Positions 1-8,805 of a stretch of 64,000 nt of DNA are shown piece after piece. The number at the start of each line of letters is the position of its first letter. The stretch's first letter is position 1. A program made the translations under genes and the position numbers. The notes under the pieces were generated by a model, which was given only the letters and a program-made list of their open reading frames with translations, made no database searches and was not told the DNA's origin. Location of the stretch: NCBI RefSeq assembly GCF_033095865.1, contig NZ_AP019365.1, forward strand, positions 3,073,501-3,137,500, written 5' to 3'. Source of the stretch: Pseudomonas sp. KU43P. GTDB taxonomy: Bacteria; Pseudomonadota; Gammaproteobacteria; Pseudomonadales; Pseudomonadaceae.

Positions 1-878
1 TGGGCTGGATCGTCTTCAGCTTCGGCTGGGAGCATGTGTTCGTGGTCATGGGCGGGCTGGGTATCGTGTTCTCCATGGTCTGGCTCAAGACCATCCACAA
101 CCCGCGCCAGCACCCCCGCATCAGCCCTGCCGAGCTTGAACATATCGAGCAGAACGGCGGCCTGGTGGACATGGACCAGAAACGCGGCAACGACGGCCCG
201 AAATGGGGCTACATCAAGCAACTGCTGACCAGCCGCATGCTCCTGGGCGTATACCTGGGCCAGTACTGCATCAACGCCATCACCTACTTCTTCCTGACCT
301 GGTTCCCGGTTTACCTGGTACAAGAGCGCGGCATGACCATCCTCAAGGCCGGCTTCATCGCCTCTTTGCCGGCGGTATGCGGCTTCATCGGCGGCGTGCT
401 TGGCGGGGTAATCTCGGACTGGCTGCTGCGCCGGGGCAACTCGCTGACCTTCGCGCGCAAGCTGCCGATCGTCTGCGGCCTGCTGCTGTCGACCACCATG
501 GTGTTCTGCAACTATGTCGACGCCGAATGGATGGTGGTCGGCTTCATGACCCTGGCCTTCTTCGGCAAGGGTATCGGTGCACTGGGCTGGGCCGTGGTTG
601 CCGACACCTCGCCCAAGCAGATCGCCGGCCTGTCCGGTGGCCTGTTCAACACCTTCGGCAACATTGCCTCGATCACCACACCGATCGTCATCGGCTACAT
701 CATCAGCGCCACCGGATCGTTCAAGTGGGCCCTGGTGTACGTAGGTGCCAACGCCCTGGTAGCGGTATTCAGCTACCTGGTGATCGTCGGGCCGATCAAG
801 CGTATCGAATTGCGTGAACAAGCAAAGCCTGAGGCCGAACCCGCCGCCCGCGGCGAGCTGGCCGGCTCGCGTCACTGA
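1..878 (+). CDS. gudP: Glucarate/galactarate MFS permease, 5'-truncated
   Basis: This is the C-terminal part (about 291 codons) of a major facilitator superfamily symporter; the frame is open from base 3, so the start lies outside the window. Several hydrophobic helices are visible, and the stretch GLSGGLFNTFGNIASITTPI is typical of the anion:cation symporter branch that includes the GudP/GarP hexarate transporters. Proteins of this branch have about 450 residues and 12 helices, so roughly the first third is missing. It is 77 bases upstream of galactarate dehydratase on the same strand, which is the reason for calling the substrate glucarate/galactarate. The family is clear; the substrate is inferred from the neighbours. 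Confidence 0.82.
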   Translation, partial: GWIVFSFGWEHVFVVMGGLGIVFSMVWLKTIHNPRQHPRISPAELEHIEQNGGLVDMDQKRGNDGPKWGYIKQLLTSRMLLGVYLGQYCINAITYFFLTWFPVYLVQERGMTILKAGFIASLPAVCGFIGGVLGGVISDWLLRRGNSLTFARKLPIVCGLLLSTTMVFCNYVDAEWMVVGFMTLAFFGKGIGALGWAVVADTSPKQIAGLSGGLFNTFGNIASITTPIVIGYIISATGSFKWALVYVGANALVAVFSYLVIVGPIKRIELREQAKPEAEPAARGELAGSRH

Positions 879-886
879 GTGAACAC

Positions 887-914
887 GCCCGCCCCGGCAC
901 ACCCGGGTGCGGGC
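887..914 (+). other. GC-rich hairpin between permease and galactarate dehydratase
   Basis: GCCCGC and CCCGG pair with CCGGG and GCGGGC around a five-base loop, with a single bulged T. No T-run follows, so it is unlikely to be a full intrinsic terminator. It may stabilise the upstream mRNA or set the expression ratio within the operon. Confidence 0.45.
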
Positions 915-955
915 AGCTGTACAAAGCCTGAGAACATGACAGACAGGGCCACACC

Positions 956-2509
956 ATGCAGTTGATCGAACATTCCGACTCGCCCCGCTACGTCCGCCTG
1001 CACGACGACGATAACGTCGTAGTAGTGGTCAACGATGGCGGCCTGGGCGAAGGCGCCCGCTTCGCCGATGGCCTGACCCTGATCGAAGGCGTGCCGCAAA
1101 GCCACAAGGTCGCCACCGTGCACATCGCCAAGGGCGAGCCGGTGCGCCGCTACGGGCAGGTCATCGGCTACGCGTTGGAAGACCTGCGCCAGGGCAGCTG
1201 GGTGCAGGAGAGCCAGTTGGCCATGCCCGCCGCCCCGGAACTGGACAGCCTGCCACGCTGCGATGCGGTGCCAGCCCCCTTGCCGCCGCTGGAGGGCTTC
1301 ACCTTCGAAGGCTACCGCAACGCCGACGGCACCGTCGGTACCCGCAATATCCTGGGCATCACCACCACCGTACAGTGCGTGACCGGCGTACTGGAGCATG
1401 CGGTCAAGCGCATCCGCGCCGAACTGCTGCCCCGGTACCCCAACGTCGACGACGTGGTAGCCCTCACCCACAGCTACGGCTGCGGCGTGGCGATCAACGC
1501 CCGTGATGCCTATATCCCCATTCGTACCGTACGCAACCTGGCGCGCAACCCCAACCTGGGCGGCGAAGCACTGGTGATCAGCCTGGGCTGCGAGAAGCTG
1601 CAGGCCGGCCAGGTGATGCACGACAACGACCCGTCGGTGGACCTCAGCGAGCCATGGCTGTATCGCCTGCAGGATGCCAGCCTCGGTTTCGTCGAGATGA
1701 TCGAACAGATCATGGGCCTGGCCGAAACCCGTCTGAAAAAGCTCGACCAGCGACGTCGTGAAACCGTACCGGCCAGCGAGCTGATCCTGGGCATGCAATG
1801 CGGTGGCAGCGATGCGTTCTCCGGCATCACCGCCAACCCGGCGCTGGGCTATGCATCCGATCTGCTGGTGCGTGCCGGCGCCACCGTGCTGTTCTCGGAA
1901 GTGACCGAGGTACGCGATGCCATCTACATGCTCACCTCCCGCGCCGAAAACCAGGATGTGGCTGACGCACTGGTGCGCGAGATGGACTGGTACGACCGCT
2001 ACCTGCAGCAGGGCGCAGCCGATCGCAGTGCCAACACCACACCGGGCAACAAGAAAGGCGGCCTGTCGAACATCGTCGAGAAATCCCTCGGTTCGATCGT
2101 CAAGTCCGGCAGCGGTGCCATCCAGGGCGTGCTCGGCCCAGGCGAGCGGGTCAACCGCAAAGGCCTGATCTTCTGCGCCACCCCGGCCAGCGATTTCGTC
2201 TGCGGCACCCTGCAGCTTGCCGCCGGCATGAACCTGCACGTGTTCACCACCGGGCGCGGCACGCCTTACGGCCTGGCCATGGCGCCGGTGGTCAAGGTCT
2301 GCACCCGCACCGAGCTGGCCCAGCGCTGGCCCGATTTGATCGACATCGACGCCGGTCGCATCGCCAGTGGCCGAGCGAGCATCGAGGAACTGGGCTGGGA
2401 GCTGTTCCACTACTACCTGGACGTGGCCAGCGGCCGCAAGCAGACCTGGGCCGAACAGCACCGCCTGCACAATGACATCACCCTGTTCAATCCGGCCCCT
2501 ATTACCTGA
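956..2509 (+). CDS. garD: Galactarate dehydratase
   Basis: The 517-residue protein belongs to the UxaA/GarD family, iron-dependent dehydratases that turn galactarate into 5-dehydro-4-deoxy-D-glucarate in the cytosol. A small N-terminal SAF-like segment (about residues 1-90) is followed by the catalytic region with the family motifs [30 protein letters not shown] and [11 protein letters not shown]; the last holds cysteine and serine residues characteristic of the family. Length agrees with E. coli GarD (about 523). It lies between the permease and the semialdehyde dehydrogenase, which together outline the non-phosphorylating route to 2-oxoglutarate. Altronate dehydratase is a paralogue, but the context favours galactarate. 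Confidence 0.9.
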   Translation: MQLIEHSDSPRYVRLHDDDNVVVVVNDGGLGEGARFADGLTLIEGVPQSHKVATVHIAKGEPVRRYGQVIGYALEDLRQGSWVQESQLAMPAAPELDSLPRCDAVPAPLPPLEGFTFEGYRNADGTVGTRNILGITTTVQCVTGVLEHAVKRIRAELLPRYPNVDDVVALTHSYGCGVAINARDAYIPIRTVRNLARNPNLGGEALVISLGCEKLQAGQVMHDNDPSVDLSEPWLYRLQDASLGFVEMIEQIMGLAETRLKKLDQRRRETVPASELILGMQCGGSDAFSGITANPALGYASDLLVRAGATVLFSEVTEVRDAIYMLTSRAENQDVADALVREMDWYDRYLQQGAADRSANTTPGNKKGGLSNIVEKSLGSIVKSGSGAIQGVLGPGERVNRKGLIFCATPASDFVCGTLQLAAGMNLHVFTTGRGTPYGLAMAPVVKVCTRTELAQRWPDLIDIDAGRIASGRASIEELGWELFHYYLDVASGRKQTWAEQHRLHNDITLFNPAPIT

Positions 2510-2520
2510 GCCATGGCCCA

Positions 2521-2606
2521 TGTGGGAGCCGGCTTGCCGGCGATGCGGGCACTGCGGTGCCTGGCACCGGCTAGGCCGGTGATCGCCGGCAAGCCGGCTC
2601 CCACTA
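2521..2606. repeat. REP pair (BIME) in inverted orientation
   Basis: TGTGGGAGCCGGCTTGCCGG (2521-2540) and its inverted counterpart (2577-2606, GGTGATCGCCGGCAAGCCGG then CTCCCAC) face each other across about 30 bases. This is the Pseudomonas REP palindrome found at ten further places in the window. It sits inside the galactarate operon, where such pairs can stabilise mRNA or lower downstream expression. Confidence 0.85.
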
Positions 2607-2641
2607 TCCCTCTTTGATTCCATCACCTACAGGAGCACACC

Positions 2642-4222
2642 ATGCCTGAGATTCTTGGCCACAACTTCATCGCCGGCCAGCGCAGCGCCGCTGGCCAGCA
2701 GCGCCTGCAGAGCCTGGACGCCAGCACCGGCGAGGCACTGCCCTACAGCTTCGTCCAGGCCACCGAGAACGAGGTCGACCAGGCGGCCAAGGCAGCCGCT
2801 GCGGCCTTCGCCGAATTCCGCCAGCTGGCGCCTGCACGCCGCGCCGAGTTCCTCGACGCCATTGCCGCCGAACTGGATGAACTGGACGACGCCTTCGTCG
2901 CCATCGTCTGCCGTGAAACCGCCCTGCCTGCAGCGCGCATCCAGGGTGAACGCGGCCGCACCAGCGGCCAGATGCGCCTGTTTGCTCAGGTGCTGCGCCG
3001 TGGCGACTACCTGGGTGCACGCATCGACCTGGCCCTGCCCGACCGCCAACCACTGCCACGGGTAGATTTGCGCCAGATGCGCATCGGTGTCGGCCCGGTG
3101 GCAGTATTCGGCGCTAGCAACTTCCCGTTGGCCTTCTCCACTGCCGGGGGCGACACCGCTGCTGCGCTGGCTGCGGGTTGCCCGGTGGTGTTCAAGGCGC
3201 ACAGCGGCCACATGGCCACCGCCGACCTGGTGGGTTGCGCGATCGAGCGTGCCGCCGTGCGTACCGGCATGCCCAAGGGCGTATTCAACATGGTCTTCGG
3301 CGGTGGTGTCGGTGAATGGCTGGTCAAGCACCCGGCAATCCAGGCGGTCGGCTTCACCGGTTCGCTCAAGGGCGGCGACGCCTTGTGCCGCATGGCCGCC
3401 GAGCGTCCGCAGCCGATTCCAGTATTTGCCGAGATGTCCAGCATCAACCCGGTGATCATCCTGCCGGGCGCCCTGGCCAAGCGTGGCGAGGCCATTGCCC
3501 GCGAGTTGGCCGGCTCGGTCTGCATGGGTGCCGGCCAGTTCTGCACCAACCCAGGCCTGGTGATCGGCCTGCAATCGCCTGAATACAGCCAGTTGCTCGC
3601 CGACCTGGGCCAGCACCTGGATGCCCAAGCCGGGCAGACCATGCTCAACGCCGGCGGCCTGCGCAGCTACGTCGGCGGCCTGGAGCACCTGCAGGCTCAC
3701 GCCGGCATTACCCACCTGGCCGGCCAGGCCCAGCAAGGCAGCCAGGCACGCGCCCAGCTGTTCAAGGCCGATGCCCGTCTGCTGGTCGAATCCGACCCGC
3801 TGTTGCAGGAAGAAGTGTTCGGCCCGACCACCGTGGCGGTCGAGGCCCAGGACAATGCACAACTGCGTGCCGCCCTGCTCGGCCTGCGTGGCCAGCTGAC
3901 CGCGACGCTGATCGGCGAGCCGGAGGACCTCGAAGCCTTTGCCTGGCTGGTACCGTTGCTCGAAGAGAAGGTAGGCCGCATCCTGGTCAACGGCTACCCG
4001 ACCGGTGTCGAGGTGTGCGATGCGATGGTCCATGGCGGCCCTTACCCGGCCACCTCCGACGCGCGTGGCACCTCGGTGGGTACCTTGGCCATCGACCGTT
4101 TCCTGCGCCCGGTCTGCTATCAGAACTACCCACAGACGCTGCTGCCTGAGGCGCTGCGCGACAGCAACCCGCTCGGGCTGCGACGCCTGGTGAACGGTCA
4201 GTGGAGTGATGGGGCGATCTGA
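2642..4222 (+). CDS. 2-oxoglutarate semialdehyde dehydrogenase (2,5-dioxovalerate dehydrogenase)
   Basis: The 526-residue aldehyde dehydrogenase superfamily enzyme would oxidise 2,5-dioxopentanoate to 2-oxoglutarate with NAD(P)+. It shows the nucleotide-binding motif FTGSLKGG, the catalytic glutamate in FAEMSSINP and the catalytic cysteine in GAGQFCTNPG. The long form ending near LRDSNPLGLRRLVNGQW is typical of the KGSADH type found in hexarate and pentose operons, longer than ordinary 480-500-residue aldehyde dehydrogenases. The start has an AGGAG site eight bases upstream. It is the last gene of the galactarate operon and is followed by a clear terminator. The enzyme for the preceding step (5-dehydro-4-deoxyglucarate dehydratase) is not in the window. 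Confidence 0.88.
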   Translation: MPEILGHNFIAGQRSAAGQQRLQSLDASTGEALPYSFVQATENEVDQAAKAAAAAFAEFRQLAPARRAEFLDAIAAELDELDDAFVAIVCRETALPAARIQGERGRTSGQMRLFAQVLRRGDYLGARIDLALPDRQPLPRVDLRQMRIGVGPVAVFGASNFPLAFSTAGGDTAAALAAGCPVVFKAHSGHMATADLVGCAIERAAVRTGMPKGVFNMVFGGGVGEWLVKHPAIQAVGFTGSLKGGDALCRMAAERPQPIPVFAEMSSINPVIILPGALAKRGEAIARELAGSVCMGAGQFCTNPGLVIGLQSPEYSQLLADLGQHLDAQAGQTMLNAGGLRSYVGGLEHLQAHAGITHLAGQAQQGSQARAQLFKADARLLVESDPLLQEEVFGPTTVAVEAQDNAQLRAALLGLRGQLTATLIGEPEDLEAFAWLVPLLEEKVGRILVNGYPTGVEVCDAMVHGGPYPATSDARGTSVGTLAIDRFLRPVCYQNYPQTLLPEALRDSNPLGLRRLVNGQWSDGAI

Positions 4223-4238
4223 ATGCCCTGATGCAAGA

Positions 4239-4264
4239 AGCCCCGCACATGCGGGGCTTTTTTG
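4239..4264 (+). terminator. Rho-independent terminator of the galactarate operon
   Basis: A nine-base perfect stem (AGCCCCGCA with TGCGGGGCT) runs straight into a seven-T tract, 17 bases after the dehydrogenase stop codon. The same tract lies downstream of the convergent GntR gene but has a T-run only on this strand. Confidence 0.92.
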
Positions 4265-4269
4265 TCTTT

Positions 4270-4350
4270 GCCGGCCCTATCGCCGGCAACCCGGCCCCAC
4301 AGGGTTGGATGTGATCATTGTGGGCGCCGGCTTGCCGGCGATAGGGCCAG
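4270..4350. repeat. REP pair between convergent genes
   Basis: Two REP units in inverted orientation: GGCCCTATCGCCGGCAACCC (about 4272-4302) and GCGCCGGCTTGCCGGCGATA with GGGCC (about 4322-4350). The left copy carries a CCGGCAACCCGGC variant. It separates the operon terminator from the end of the convergent GntR gene. Confidence 0.85.
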
Positions 4351-4367
4351 CGCAGCCCACCGAGCAG

Positions 4368-5117
4368 TCAGACCCCTTGCGCCTCGGCCGCTTCATGCGC
4401 CTGGCGCAACCGCTCGCGACTGTTGCTCAGGTGCATGCGCATGGCCATCTTCGCCCCTTCGCTGTCACGCCGAGCAATGGCCTCGTAGATCGCCTCGTGT
4501 TCATGCATCAGGCGCCCCATGTAGTGCGCCTGGTCATCATGCGCCAGGCGCGCCGAGTTGAGGCGGGTACGTGGAATGATGCTGGTACCCAGGTGATTGA
4601 TGATGTCGGCGAAATAATGGTTGCCGCTGGCCTGGGCAATGCGCAGGTGGAACTGGAAATCCGCCGAGACCGCATCGTTGGCATGTGCGGCCCCTTCGTT
4701 GAGCTCATCCAGCGCCGCGCGCATGCCGGCCAGCTCTTCGTCGCTACGTCGCTGCGCCGCCAGGCCCGCCGACTCGATCTCCAGGGCAATGCGCAGTTCC
4801 AGCACCGCCAGTACCTCGCGCAAGGTAACAACGGTGGCCGGGTCGATGCGAAACCCGCCCGTGGCCGGCATATCCAGCACGAAGGTGCCGATGCCGTGCC
4901 GCGTCTCGACCTGCCCGGCCGCCTGCAGCCGCGAGATCGCCTCACGCACCACGGTGCGGCTGACGCCCTCCTCGGCCATGATCTGGGATTCGGTCGGCAG
5001 CTTGTCGCCGCGCTTGAGCTGGCCACTGCGGATGCGCTCGGTCAGCACCGTGACCAGTTCCTGGGCCAGACTGCGCGGTTTGCGCCGGGTCCTTGCCTGT
5101 ACCTGCTGCTCTGTCAT
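4368..5117 (-). CDS. FadR-type GntR transcriptional regulator
   Basis: This 249-residue regulator has an N-terminal winged helix (about residues 10-80, with RSGQLKRGDKLPTESQIMAE and GVSRTVVREAISRLQAAGQV) and an all-helical FCD ligand domain with the metal-binding histidines expected for the family (HLRIAQASGNH, HEAIYEAI, HLSN). I chose the ATG at 5117 because AGGTGAA lies 12 bases upstream; the open frame reaches 5315 but the extension has no regulator-like sequence. It converges on the galactarate operon, so it probably controls hexarate uptake and breakdown, with a sugar acid as effector. Family certain, target inferred. Confidence 0.88.
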   Translation of the reverse strand: MTEQQVQARTRRKPRSLAQELVTVLTERIRSGQLKRGDKLPTESQIMAEEGVSRTVVREAISRLQAAGQVETRHGIGTFVLDMPATGGFRIDPATVVTLREVLAVLELRIALEIESAGLAAQRRSDEELAGMRAALDELNEGAAHANDAVSADFQFHLRIAQASGNHYFADIINHLGTSIIPRTRLNSARLAHDDQAHYMGRLMHEHEAIYEAIARRDSEGAKMAMRMHLSNSRERLRQAHEAAEAQGV

Positions 5118-5165
5118 GCCGTGTATTTCACCTAGAAAGACAGCCGACATCATAGCGCAAGCAGT

Positions 5166-5181
5166 TGTACGATCACATACA
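5166..5181. promoter_or_regulatory. Weak candidate operator of the GntR gene
   Basis: TGTACGATCACATACA upstream of the GntR start is an imperfect palindrome with outer TGTA/TACA arms. GntR regulators of the FadR branch often bind short T-rich palindromes close to their own start. The match is weak, and no clear second copy was seen in front of garD. Confidence 0.25.
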
Positions 5182-5387
5182 GGTGATGCGGTATTTGTTG
5201 ATGTAGGCGCGAATTCATCCGCGATGCGCCGCGCCGGCGGCGCTCGATCTGCGCCACTGCGCAACGTCCCTTCAAACGACTGGCAATTCGCCTCTGCATC
5301 GCCACTACCGCGCAAGCAAAGTACTGGCCCCCAGCTTATGAAACCAAAGGCAAACTCCCTTCATCTTCATATGCTTAGGACAGCAAC

Positions 5388-5717
5388 ATGCGAGTATTTC
5401 TAGCAACGATGGCCGGCTGCCTGCTGGCCTCGGCCGCCTTCGGCGCCCACGCCAGGACACTGGGCCAGAATGATCGCCAGGTCTGTGAATGGGGTTCGCA
5501 GATCGCCGCCGAGGCGCAGCATGCCAAGCTCTCGGGGGTTACTTTGTATGCCACACGCAAGAAGCTGCAGGCACGCAAGTTCCCCAAGCCATGGATGCGC
5601 ATGACGGCTTTTGGCATCACCGAACAGACGTATAACAGCCGCTCGCAGTTGAAGCCCCCCGCCATCAAGCAGACCTATTTTGAACAGTGCGTCCAGCACG
5701 CGGTTGCCAAGCGTTAA
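5388..5717 (+). CDS. Small secreted protein of unknown function
   Basis: The 109-residue protein begins with a Sec signal peptide (MRVFLATMAGCLLASAAFGAHA, cleavage probably after AHA near residue 22). The mature part of about 86 residues has two cysteines (CEWGSQ and FEQCVQH), which may form a disulfide in the periplasm, and a basic middle (TRKKLQARKFPK). AGGA lies upstream of the ATG. No family was recognised. It is a single gene between the divergent GntR gene and a large inverted repeat. Confidence 0.72.
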   Translation: MRVFLATMAGCLLASAAFGAHARTLGQNDRQVCEWGSQIAAEAQHAKLSGVTLYATRKKLQARKFPKPWMRMTAFGITEQTYNSRSQLKPPAIKQTYFEQCVQHAVAKR

Positions 5718-5727
5718 AGCCTTTATT

Positions 5728-5834
5728 TTCAGATAGTTAACGAGTTTTTCTAACCTTGATTCGATGAAATCTCACGCCATTCGCTCAGTTCCACGCGTAA
5801 GATTTCATCCAGAAAAAGGCCGTAACTATCTGAA
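5728..5834. repeat. Nested 107-base inverted repeat between convergent genes
   Basis: Three pairs of complementary segments are nested in order: TTCAGATAGTTAACG (5728-5742) with CGTAACTATCTGAA (5821-5834), one base shorter; TTTTTCT (5745-5751) with AGAAAAA (5811-5817); and GATGAAATCTCACGC (5763-5777) with GCGTAAGATTTCATC (5795-5809), one mismatch. The loop is 17 bases. The segment is clearly richer in A/T than its surroundings and lies between the ends of two convergent genes. It could be a bidirectional terminator, a structured RNA or a remnant of a small inverted-repeat element. Confidence 0.75.
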
Positions 5835-5870
5835 TTCTTGGCAATTATTAGACAAAACTCAAACGATCAC

Positions 5871-7085
5871 TCAGCAGCCGGTGAGTGCTACCGGCTGGCG
5901 CTCGCCGGCAAAGAACAGTGGGCGCAGGCGTACCCCGATCAGGTTGCCGCTGTACGCAGCCACCAGCCACAGCCAGCCATGCACGCTGCCCGAGGCAATG
6001 CCGCTGAAGTAGGCGCCGATGTTGCAGCCATAAGCCAGGCGCGAACCGTAACCCAGCAGCAGGCCACCGATCACCGCGGCGATCAGCGACGGCAGCGGAA
6101 TCTTCAAGTTTGGCGCGAAGCGGCCGGCCAGGCCCGCCGCCAGCAAGGCGCCGAGCACGATGCCGATGTCCATGACCGTGGTGATGTCCTGCCACAGCGG
6201 CGAAGCCAGCGCCTTGGCGTTGGCCGGCGCTTGCCAGAACGGCCAGCTGCCGACGTCTACGCCGAAACCGGAAAGGGTCTTGGCACCCCACAAGGCGAAC
6301 GCCGAGGTGATGCCCCACGGGCGCCCGGCCAGGGCCAGGGTGGCATAGTTGAGCAAGGCCAGGGCAATGGCACCCCACAGCAGGGGCCACGGGCCGCGCA
6401 GGAAGCGGCGCAGGCCCTGCTGCTCACTGCTCGCCGGGGCTTGCAGGGCGCCATGCCGGCGTTTTTCCAGGACCACGGTTGCCCAGGCGATAAGCGCGAA
6501 CACGGCCACGCTCACCAGCAGCGCTGGAGCGACGCCCCAGGCCTGAATGATCGAAGTGGCCGGGAACGAAGGCAGGGCGAACCACCAGTCAGCATGGTGC
6601 GTGGCGGTGACCGAACCGATGATGAAGAACAGCAAGGTCACCAGCATCCGCGCATTGCCGCCCCCGACGGTGAACAGCGTCCCCGACGCGCACCCGCCAC
6701 CCAGTTGCATGCCGATACCGAAGATGAAGGCGCCGAACACCACCGAAACCCCGGCCGGAGCTACCAGCCCGGTAACAGGGTTGCCGAACAGGCTGCCGGC
6801 CGCCAGCGCGGGGAAGAACAGCAGCACAGCCAGGGTCAGCATGACCATCTGCGCACGCAGGCCGGCACCGCGTCGTTCATTGATGAACACGCGCCAGGCG
6901 GAGGTGAAGCCGAAGGCTGCGTGGTACAGCGTCAGGCCCAGAGCGGCGCCGACGATCAGCAGCAATACCTGCTTGAAGCCGGCATTGAGGTTGAGGAACC
7001 AGGCGCCGGCCAGCAACAGGGCCAGGGCGATCAAGGGGGCGCCCAGGCGGCGCGGTTCGGGTGTGGCGGTTGCGGAGAGACCCAT
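5871..7085 (-). CDS. YeeE/YedE-family sulfur (thiosulfate-type) transporter
   Basis: A 404-residue polytopic membrane protein with about ten hydrophobic segments. Two conserved cysteine motifs define the family: GMQLGGGCASGTLF (about residue 130) and YGCNIGAYFSGIASGS near the C-terminus. In characterised members (TsuA/YeeE) such cysteines relay thiosulfate across the inner membrane. The length corresponds to a fused form that contains both halves. There is no TusA-like partner gene next to it, although many relatives have one, so the substrate is uncertain. The start at 7085 has only a weak ribosome-binding site. Confidence 0.85.
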   Translation of the reverse strand: MGLSATATPEPRRLGAPLIALALLLAGAWFLNLNAGFKQVLLLIVGAALGLTLYHAAFGFTSAWRVFINERRGAGLRAQMVMLTLAVLLFFPALAAGSLFGNPVTGLVAPAGVSVVFGAFIFGIGMQLGGGCASGTLFTVGGGNARMLVTLLFFIIGSVTATHHADWWFALPSFPATSIIQAWGVAPALLVSVAVFALIAWATVVLEKRRHGALQAPASSEQQGLRRFLRGPWPLLWGAIALALLNYATLALAGRPWGITSAFALWGAKTLSGFGVDVGSWPFWQAPANAKALASPLWQDITTVMDIGIVLGALLAAGLAGRFAPNLKIPLPSLIAAVIGGLLLGYGSRLAYGCNIGAYFSGIASGSVHGWLWLVAAYSGNLIGVRLRPLFFAGERQPVALTGC

Positions 7086-7151
7086 TAGAATGCTCGGATA
7101 CAGTAAAACGGGCGGCGATTATAGCGCCGCGGGTCTCTTTTGTGCCTGTTC

Positions 7152-7216
7152 TGGCCTCATCGCCGGCAAGCCGGCTCCCACAGGTACTTAACCGAACCTT
7201 GCCGGCGATGAGGCCA
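7152..7216. repeat. REP unit with a partial inverted partner
   Basis: A full unit (GGCCTCATCGCCGGCAAGCC onwards, 7153-7184, ending CTCCCACAGG) is followed by CCTTGCCGGCGATGAGGCCA (7197-7216), which is the inverted half without the GGGAGCC arm. It lies in the divergent promoter region between the sulfur transporter and the LysR gene. Confidence 0.82.
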
Positions 7217-7270
7217 ACCTATCTGTTAGGCTGATAACACCTTCGCCAAAGCCACCAGGCCATTCGCCCC

Positions 7271-8179
7271 ATGGATGAACTGCGCAAAATCGACCTTAAC
7301 CTGCTGCTGGCCCTACATGCCCTGCTCAGCGAAAAGCACGTGACTCGCGCCGCGCTGCGCCTGCACCGCAGCCAACCGGCGGTGAGCCACGCCCTGGCGC
7401 AACTGCGCGCGCATTTCGATGACCCCCTGCTGATCCGCCAGAACGGCCAGATGACCCTGAGCGCGCGCGCCCAGGCCCTGGCCAAGCCCCTGCAGGATGC
7501 CCTGGGCAGCCTCAACGGCCTGCTCGCCACCCCGCGCTTCGAGCCGGCCCAGGCGCAACGGCGTTTTCGCCTGTCATTATCCGACTATTCCTCGCGCATC
7601 ATCCTGCCGCCACTGGTGCGCCACCTGCGCCGGATGGCGCCAGGAGTCGACCTGGCCATCAGCCAGGCCAGCCGCGAGACCATGCTGGCGCAATTGCTTG
7701 ATGGCGAACTCGACCTGGCCTTGGGCATCTTCCCCGAGCTGCCACCGGACATCAGCGTACAGACCCTTTTCGAAGACAGTTTCATCAGCGTGGCCGACCG
7801 CCAGGTATTGCCCGCCAAGGGTGGCCTGACGCTGGAGGACTGGCTGGCGCGCCCACATGTGCTGATGGCCATGCGCCCGGATGCCCACGACGAGATCGAA
7901 CGTGCCTTGGCCGAGCACGGCCTGCGCCGGCGCATCGCACTGGCGCTGCCGCACTGGAGCGCGGCGGTGGAGGTGCTTGGCGGCACCGACCTGGTGTTGA
8001 CGGTGGCCAAACGCGCCGTTGGCCCAATGCAGCAGCACAAGGCCCTGCGCCAGTTCACCCCACCCCTGCCCATTCCTGTCCTGGCCTACCAGCAGGCCTG
8101 GCATGCCAGGAAGGACAGCGACCCTGGCCACCGCTGGCTGCGCGAGGCAGTCTGGGCATGCAGCCAGCCCGGTGCATGA
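7271..8179 (+). CDS. LysR-family transcriptional regulator
   Basis: The 302-residue protein has the NodD/LysR-type start MDELRKIDLNLLLALHALLS, a helix-turn-helix at about residues 18-60 (VTRAALRLHRSQPAVSHALA) and a PBP2-type effector domain (about 95-295). The N-terminus and the effector domain resemble the LinR/NodD-like branch that responds to aromatic or drug-like compounds. It is transcribed away from the sulfur transporter and ends directly against the convergent YdcZ-type gene; either could be its target. Confidence 0.9.
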   Translation: MDELRKIDLNLLLALHALLSEKHVTRAALRLHRSQPAVSHALAQLRAHFDDPLLIRQNGQMTLSARAQALAKPLQDALGSLNGLLATPRFEPAQAQRRFRLSLSDYSSRIILPPLVRHLRRMAPGVDLAISQASRETMLAQLLDGELDLALGIFPELPPDISVQTLFEDSFISVADRQVLPAKGGLTLEDWLARPHVLMAMRPDAHDEIERALAEHGLRRRIALALPHWSAAVEVLGGTDLVLTVAKRAVGPMQQHKALRQFTPPLPIPVLAYQQAWHARKDSDPGHRWLREAVWACSQPGA

Positions 8180-8710
8180 TCAGCCTTCAGGCTGCTTGGC
8201 GATGACTGCGCCGTTACCGGCCGGGCTCGTCGTCCAGGTGCCCTGAACGAGAAACACCCCAGCCAGAATCAACACGACACCGGCAACTCTGGCCAGGCTG
8301 ACCGGTCTGCCGGTCACGCCCATCAGCCCGAAATGGTCGACCACCACCGAGGTGAGGATCTGCCCCGCCACCACCAGCACCAGGAAGCCTGCGGTACCCA
8401 GGCGCGGGATCAATGCCGCGGCAGCGGCCACGTAGAAGGCCCCCAGTACACCACCGATCCATAGCCACCAAGGGCCTTGCAGGGCCTTGCCCAGGTCGGG
8501 CATGGGCACCCGCATGATCAGCAGCGCCGCGATGACCACCAGGGAACTGACCGTCAGCGATGTGAACGCGCCCCACAGCCAGTGCCCCAGCGCCCGGCCG
8601 ACGGCGGCGTTGGCAGCAGCCTGGAATGGCAGCACGGCACCCGCGAGCAGGGCCATGAGCAGCGGGAGGAAGCCTAGAAGGAAGGTTTTGTTGGACATGG
8701 ATGCACTCAT
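8180..8710 (-). CDS. YdcZ (DUF606)-type DMT membrane protein
   Basis: A small integral membrane protein of about 172-176 residues with five hydrophobic segments. The pattern LPFQAAANAAVGRALGHWLW followed by GGVLGAFYVAAAAALIPRLG is characteristic of the DUF606/YdcZ family in the drug/metabolite transporter superfamily. Starts at 8710 (MSASMSNK) or 8698 (MSNKTFLL) are both possible. The stop codon abuts that of the LysR gene with no bases between. Substrate unknown. Confidence 0.83.
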   Translation of the reverse strand: MSASMSNKTFLLGFLPLLMALLAGAVLPFQAAANAAVGRALGHWLWGAFTSLTVSSLVVIAALLIMRVPMPDLGKALQGPWWLWIGGVLGAFYVAAAAALIPRLGTAGFLVLVVAGQILTSVVVDHFGLMGVTGRPVSLARVAGVVLILAGVFLVQGTWTTSPAGNGAVIAKQPEG

Positions 8711-8805
8711 CGGAGAACAGGATGAGTGCATCATCGGTGAATTGACAGGGTGAATGGAAATCGAAACGGTGCACCCTTATCATTCGCAGCGCGAATAACT
8801 AATCG

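Noticed and set aside
872..4033. Long minus-strand frames opposite garD and the semialdehyde dehydrogenase
   Set aside because: They are complementary to strongly conserved enzymes and read as low-information Gly/Ala/His/Gln sequences.
5728..5834. Long inverted repeat considered as an integron attC site
   Set aside because: The expected terminal core sites (RYYYAAC and GTTRRRY) are not in the right places and no integrase or cassette array is nearby.
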